Assembly: GCF_047718555.1 (NCBI RefSeq)
Contig: NZ_JBDNRK010000098.1
Coordinates: forward strand, 1-7,121
Direction of reading: 5' to 3'
DNA length: 7,121 nt
DNA from: Clostridium_I sp047718555
Lineage (GTDB): Bacteria > Bacillota > Clostridia > Clostridiales > Clostridiaceae
The first letter of the stretch is position 1, and each line of letters begins with the position of its first letter. Shown here piece after piece: positions 5,514 through 7,121 of this stretch. Under the pieces are notes generated by a model. The model saw nothing but the letters and a program-made list of their open reading frames with translations. It did no database searches and was not told the origin of the DNA. A program made the position numbers and the translations under genes.

Positions 5514-6674
5514 ATGTCAATATTGGCTATAAAGAACATTGGTATATTAGTTTCAGGTGATATAAAAGAGCCTGTATTAAAATATAATACAATATTAGTA
5601 GAGAACGGAATTATAAAGAAACTTGGAACAGAGGAAATTTTACATGGAGTAGAGTGCCATAAGGTTATTGATGCAAAAGGAACTACAGTGGCTCCTGGGT
5701 TAATTGATTCACATACACATCCTGTACTTGGAGATTTTACACCAAGACAAAATACTTTGGGATATATAGCAGGTTCACTTCATGGTGGAGTAACAACTAT
5801 GATATCCGCTGGAGAATGTCATACACCTGGTAGACCAAAAGATGTAGAAGGTACAAAAGCTTTAGCCGTACTAGCACATAAGAGCTCAGAAAATGCTAGA
5901 CCTGGTGGAGTTAAGCTTCATGGAGGAGCATTGATTTTAGAAAAGGGTCTACAGGAAAAAGACTTTGAAGAATTACAAAAGCAAGGAGTATGGATAGTTG
6001 GTGAAGTAGGACTTGGTTCAGCAAATACTCCAGAAGTAGCAGGTCCTATGGTAAAATGGGCTAGAAAATACGGTTTTAAAGTTATGATGCATACAGGGGG
6101 AACATCTATACCTGGCAGTAGTACTATTACTGCACAAAATGTAATGGATACAGATCCAGACATAGTATCACATCTAAATGGAGGCCCAACAGCAATTTCT
6201 GTAGAAGAAGTTGATAAATTAATAAATGATACAAAATATACATTGGAATTGGTGCAATGTGGTAATTTCAAAATAATGAAGCATGTAGCAAACGAAGTTT
6301 GCAAGAAGGGTGAATTGGGAAGAGTAATTCTTGGAAATGACTCGCCATCAGGTACAGGGATTATTCCACTGGGAATACTACGTTCCATATCCTATATTGC
6401 TTCAGAATCAGAAGTTTCAGCAGCAGAAGCATTATGTTTTGCTACAGGAAATACAGCAAAGGCCTTTGGATTAAATGTAGGATTAATTGAAGAGGGAAAA
6501 GAAGCTGATTTTGTAATAATGGACACACCTATGGGTTCAGTAGGCAAGGATAGTTTAGAGGCATTAGAAGCTGGTGATTTACCAGGAGTATCAATGGTAG
6601 TAGTAGACGGAGAAATCTTAGTTAATAAGAGTAGAAATACACCTCCAGCAACAACTAAAGCTGTTATAATATAA
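5514..6674 (+). CDS. ena: Enamidase (amidohydrolase superfamily)
   Basis: A 386-residue cytoplasmic metal-dependent amidohydrolase, about the length of E. barkeri enamidase, which converts 1,4,5,6-tetrahydro-6-oxonicotinate to 2-formylglutarate and ammonia using an Fe-Zn centre. The fold shows as an N-terminal beta-sandwich, PGLIDSHTH (61-69) giving ligands H67 and H69, then E164 in GEVGLG as likely bridging carboxylate, H193 in MMHTGG, H220 in VSHLNGG, and D276 in GNDSPSG as the catalytic Asp. The C-terminal part (about 318-373) returns to the sandwich. GGVTTMISAG (91-100), GRPKD (106-110), GGPTAIS (223-229) and SRNTPPA (373-379) match E. barkeri enamidase as I remember it, so the call goes beyond generic amidohydrolase. 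It is second in the amaS-ena operon, with AGGGGG 7 nt before ATG. The product would need 2-formylglutarate reductase, not in the window. Confidence 0.9.
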   Translation: MSILAIKNIGILVSGDIKEPVLKYNTILVENGIIKKLGTEEILHGVECHKVIDAKGTTVAPGLIDSHTHPVLGDFTPRQNTLGYIAGSLHGGVTTMISAGECHTPGRPKDVEGTKALAVLAHKSSENARPGGVKLHGGALILEKGLQEKDFEELQKQGVWIVGEVGLGSANTPEVAGPMVKWARKYGFKVMMHTGGTSIPGSSTITAQNVMDTDPDIVSHLNGGPTAISVEEVDKLINDTKYTLELVQCGNFKIMKHVANEVCKKGELGRVILGNDSPSGTGIIPLGILRSISYIASESEVSAAEALCFATGNTAKAFGLNVGLIEEGKEADFVIMDTPMGSVGKDSLEALEAGDLPGVSMVVVDGEILVNKSRNTPPATTKAVII

Positions 6675-6760
6675 TTGCCTTTATTGGATTGGATCTTATT
6701 GGAAAATTATCAATGAATCTTACTCAGTGAGAGCTTGTATTTCAACTGAATTTAGATGAA
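6675..6760. other. Short spacer with stem-loop before element copy 2
   Basis: TCAGT (6724-6728) pairs with ACTGA (6745-6749) over a 16-nt loop, just ahead of element copy 2. Copy 1 also has a hairpin upstream (1-19), with different sequence. It may be the 5' part of the element. No T-run terminator directly follows ena. Confidence 0.35.
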
Positions 6761-6832
6761 TTATCCAGGGACGTGTCGGTGTCATCTCTACCTTCTAAAG
6801 GTGGAGTGTTACAGTGACTAGTCATCGGATAA
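6761..6832 (+). repeat. Structured repeat element, copy 2 (compact)
   Basis: A 72-nt form of the element, same orientation as copy 1: TTATCCAGGGACGT start, then CTCTACC pairing with GGTGGAG across TTCTAAA, TGT pairing with ACA outside it, TGAC/GTCA near the 3' end, and TCATCGGATAAA at the close. Boundaries and stem order equal copy 1, while several stem bases differ in compensating ways. It lacks the 51-bp tandem units. It may act on the 3' end of the amaS-ena mRNA, or be a small mobile or non-coding element. Confidence 0.65.
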
Positions 6833-6854
6833 ATTGTATTAAATTATATATTGT

Positions 6855-6913
6855 AATAAAGTTTCTACAATTTATTAGATGGATTGTCTATATTTTTAAG
6901 TAGAAACTTTATT
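6855..6913. repeat. 14-bp inverted repeat with 31-nt loop
   Basis: AATAAAGTTTCTAC (6855-6868) and GTAGAAACTTTATT (6900-6913) are exact reverse complements. The loop holds a small TAGA/TCTA pairing. It could end the amaS-ena transcript, but the loop is long and no T-run follows, so a remnant of a mobile element is an alternative. Confidence 0.5.
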
Positions 6914-7070
6914 TACATTTCAAGTTAAATTTCCTTCTAATATTTTTAAATAATCATAGATTTTGTAGACAAAGTATCATATACCTAAATTTGTTAGTTA
7001 AGAGTTCAATATTTTTAAAGCAAGGTTTATGAAGGTATTCTTGCTATAATTGTTTGCTAAGAATCTAATT
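6914..7070. other. AT-rich non-coding stretch
   Basis: No gene is seen. AGCAAG (7019-7024) and CTTGCT (7040-7045) form a 6-bp stem over a 15-nt loop, and TATAAT (7045-7050) follows without a recognisable -35 box. Neither is strong enough to assign a role. Confidence 0.4.
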
Positions 7071-7121
7071 TTAACCTGACTAACTTGGCGTAAGTCTCCC
7101 ACGCACTCTGTGAAAGTGATT
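7071..7121 (-). repeat. Structured repeat element, copy 3 (inverted, cut by window edge)
   Basis: Read on the minus strand, 7121-7096 repeats the end of the second tandem unit and the GGGAG arm of copy 1 (176-202) with a single missing T. The next 25 bases are a diverged form of the copy 1 tail: TTACG, GTTA, TCA and GGTTAA in place of TTACGG, GTAT, TCATC and GGATAA. The element must continue beyond the right edge. It is opposite in orientation to copies 1 and 2. Confidence 0.7.

Noticed and set aside
5351..5539. 62-codon minus-strand frame across the amaS-ena junction
   Set aside because: Opposite conserved DUF1185 residues, no ribosome binding site.
5918..6388. 156-codon open frame on the minus strand within ena
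   Set aside because: It mirrors the enamidase coding frame, has no ribosome binding site and no recognisable protein features.
7019..7050. Promoter with TATAAT at 7045-7050
   Set aside because: No -35 box or TG extension, it overlaps a hairpin arm, and no gene follows within the window.

Overview
The window is low-GC, strand-biased DNA typical of an anaerobic clostridial Firmicute (Clostridium sensu lato). Intergenic DNA is very AT-rich, purine-rich Shine-Dalgarno sites precede every gene, Arg is mostly AGA, and the proteins include a ferredoxin-type iron-sulfur flavoprotein. All five genes lie on the + strand. The species cannot be told from the sequence alone.

The genes fit the upper part of the nicotinate fermentation pathway known from Eubacterium barkeri. 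Layout: (1) 1-257, a structured repeat element carrying a 51-bp tandem duplication; (2) 258-2596, a two-gene unit of 6-hydroxynicotinate reductase (hnr, TTG start) and a UPF0280/ApbE-like protein 2 nt downstream, ended by a perfect 50-bp palindrome; (3) 2667-3098, an AT-rich regulatory region; (4) 3099-4457, an MFS carrier resembling the niacin transporter NiaP, followed by a clear intrinsic terminator; (5) 4523-4913, a second regulatory region that is a diverged copy of the one before the carrier; (6) 4914-6674, an AmaS/DUF1185 protein and enamidase (ena) as a tight operon; (7) 6675-7121, non-coding DNA with a second copy of the structured element, a long inverted repeat, and the edge of a third copy in opposite orientation.

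Proposed working order: the carrier brings in nicotinate (or 6-hydroxynicotinate). A nicotinate dehydrogenase, not in this window, hydroxylates it. Hnr uses reduced ferredoxin to make 1,4,5,6-tetrahydro-6-oxonicotinate. Enamidase opens that ring to 2-formylglutarate and ammonia. The UPF0280 protein is a good candidate for attaching the covalent flavin reported for E. barkeri Hnr. The DUF1185 protein may assist the enamidase step. The later steps (2-formylglutarate to propionate and pyruvate) are not encoded here.

The most notable points are the duplicated promoter/operator/leader module before both the carrier and the amaS-ena operon, with a LysR-type-like site at about -64; the UPF0280-Hnr pairing; the amaS-ena pairing; and the repeated structured element flanking the cluster.
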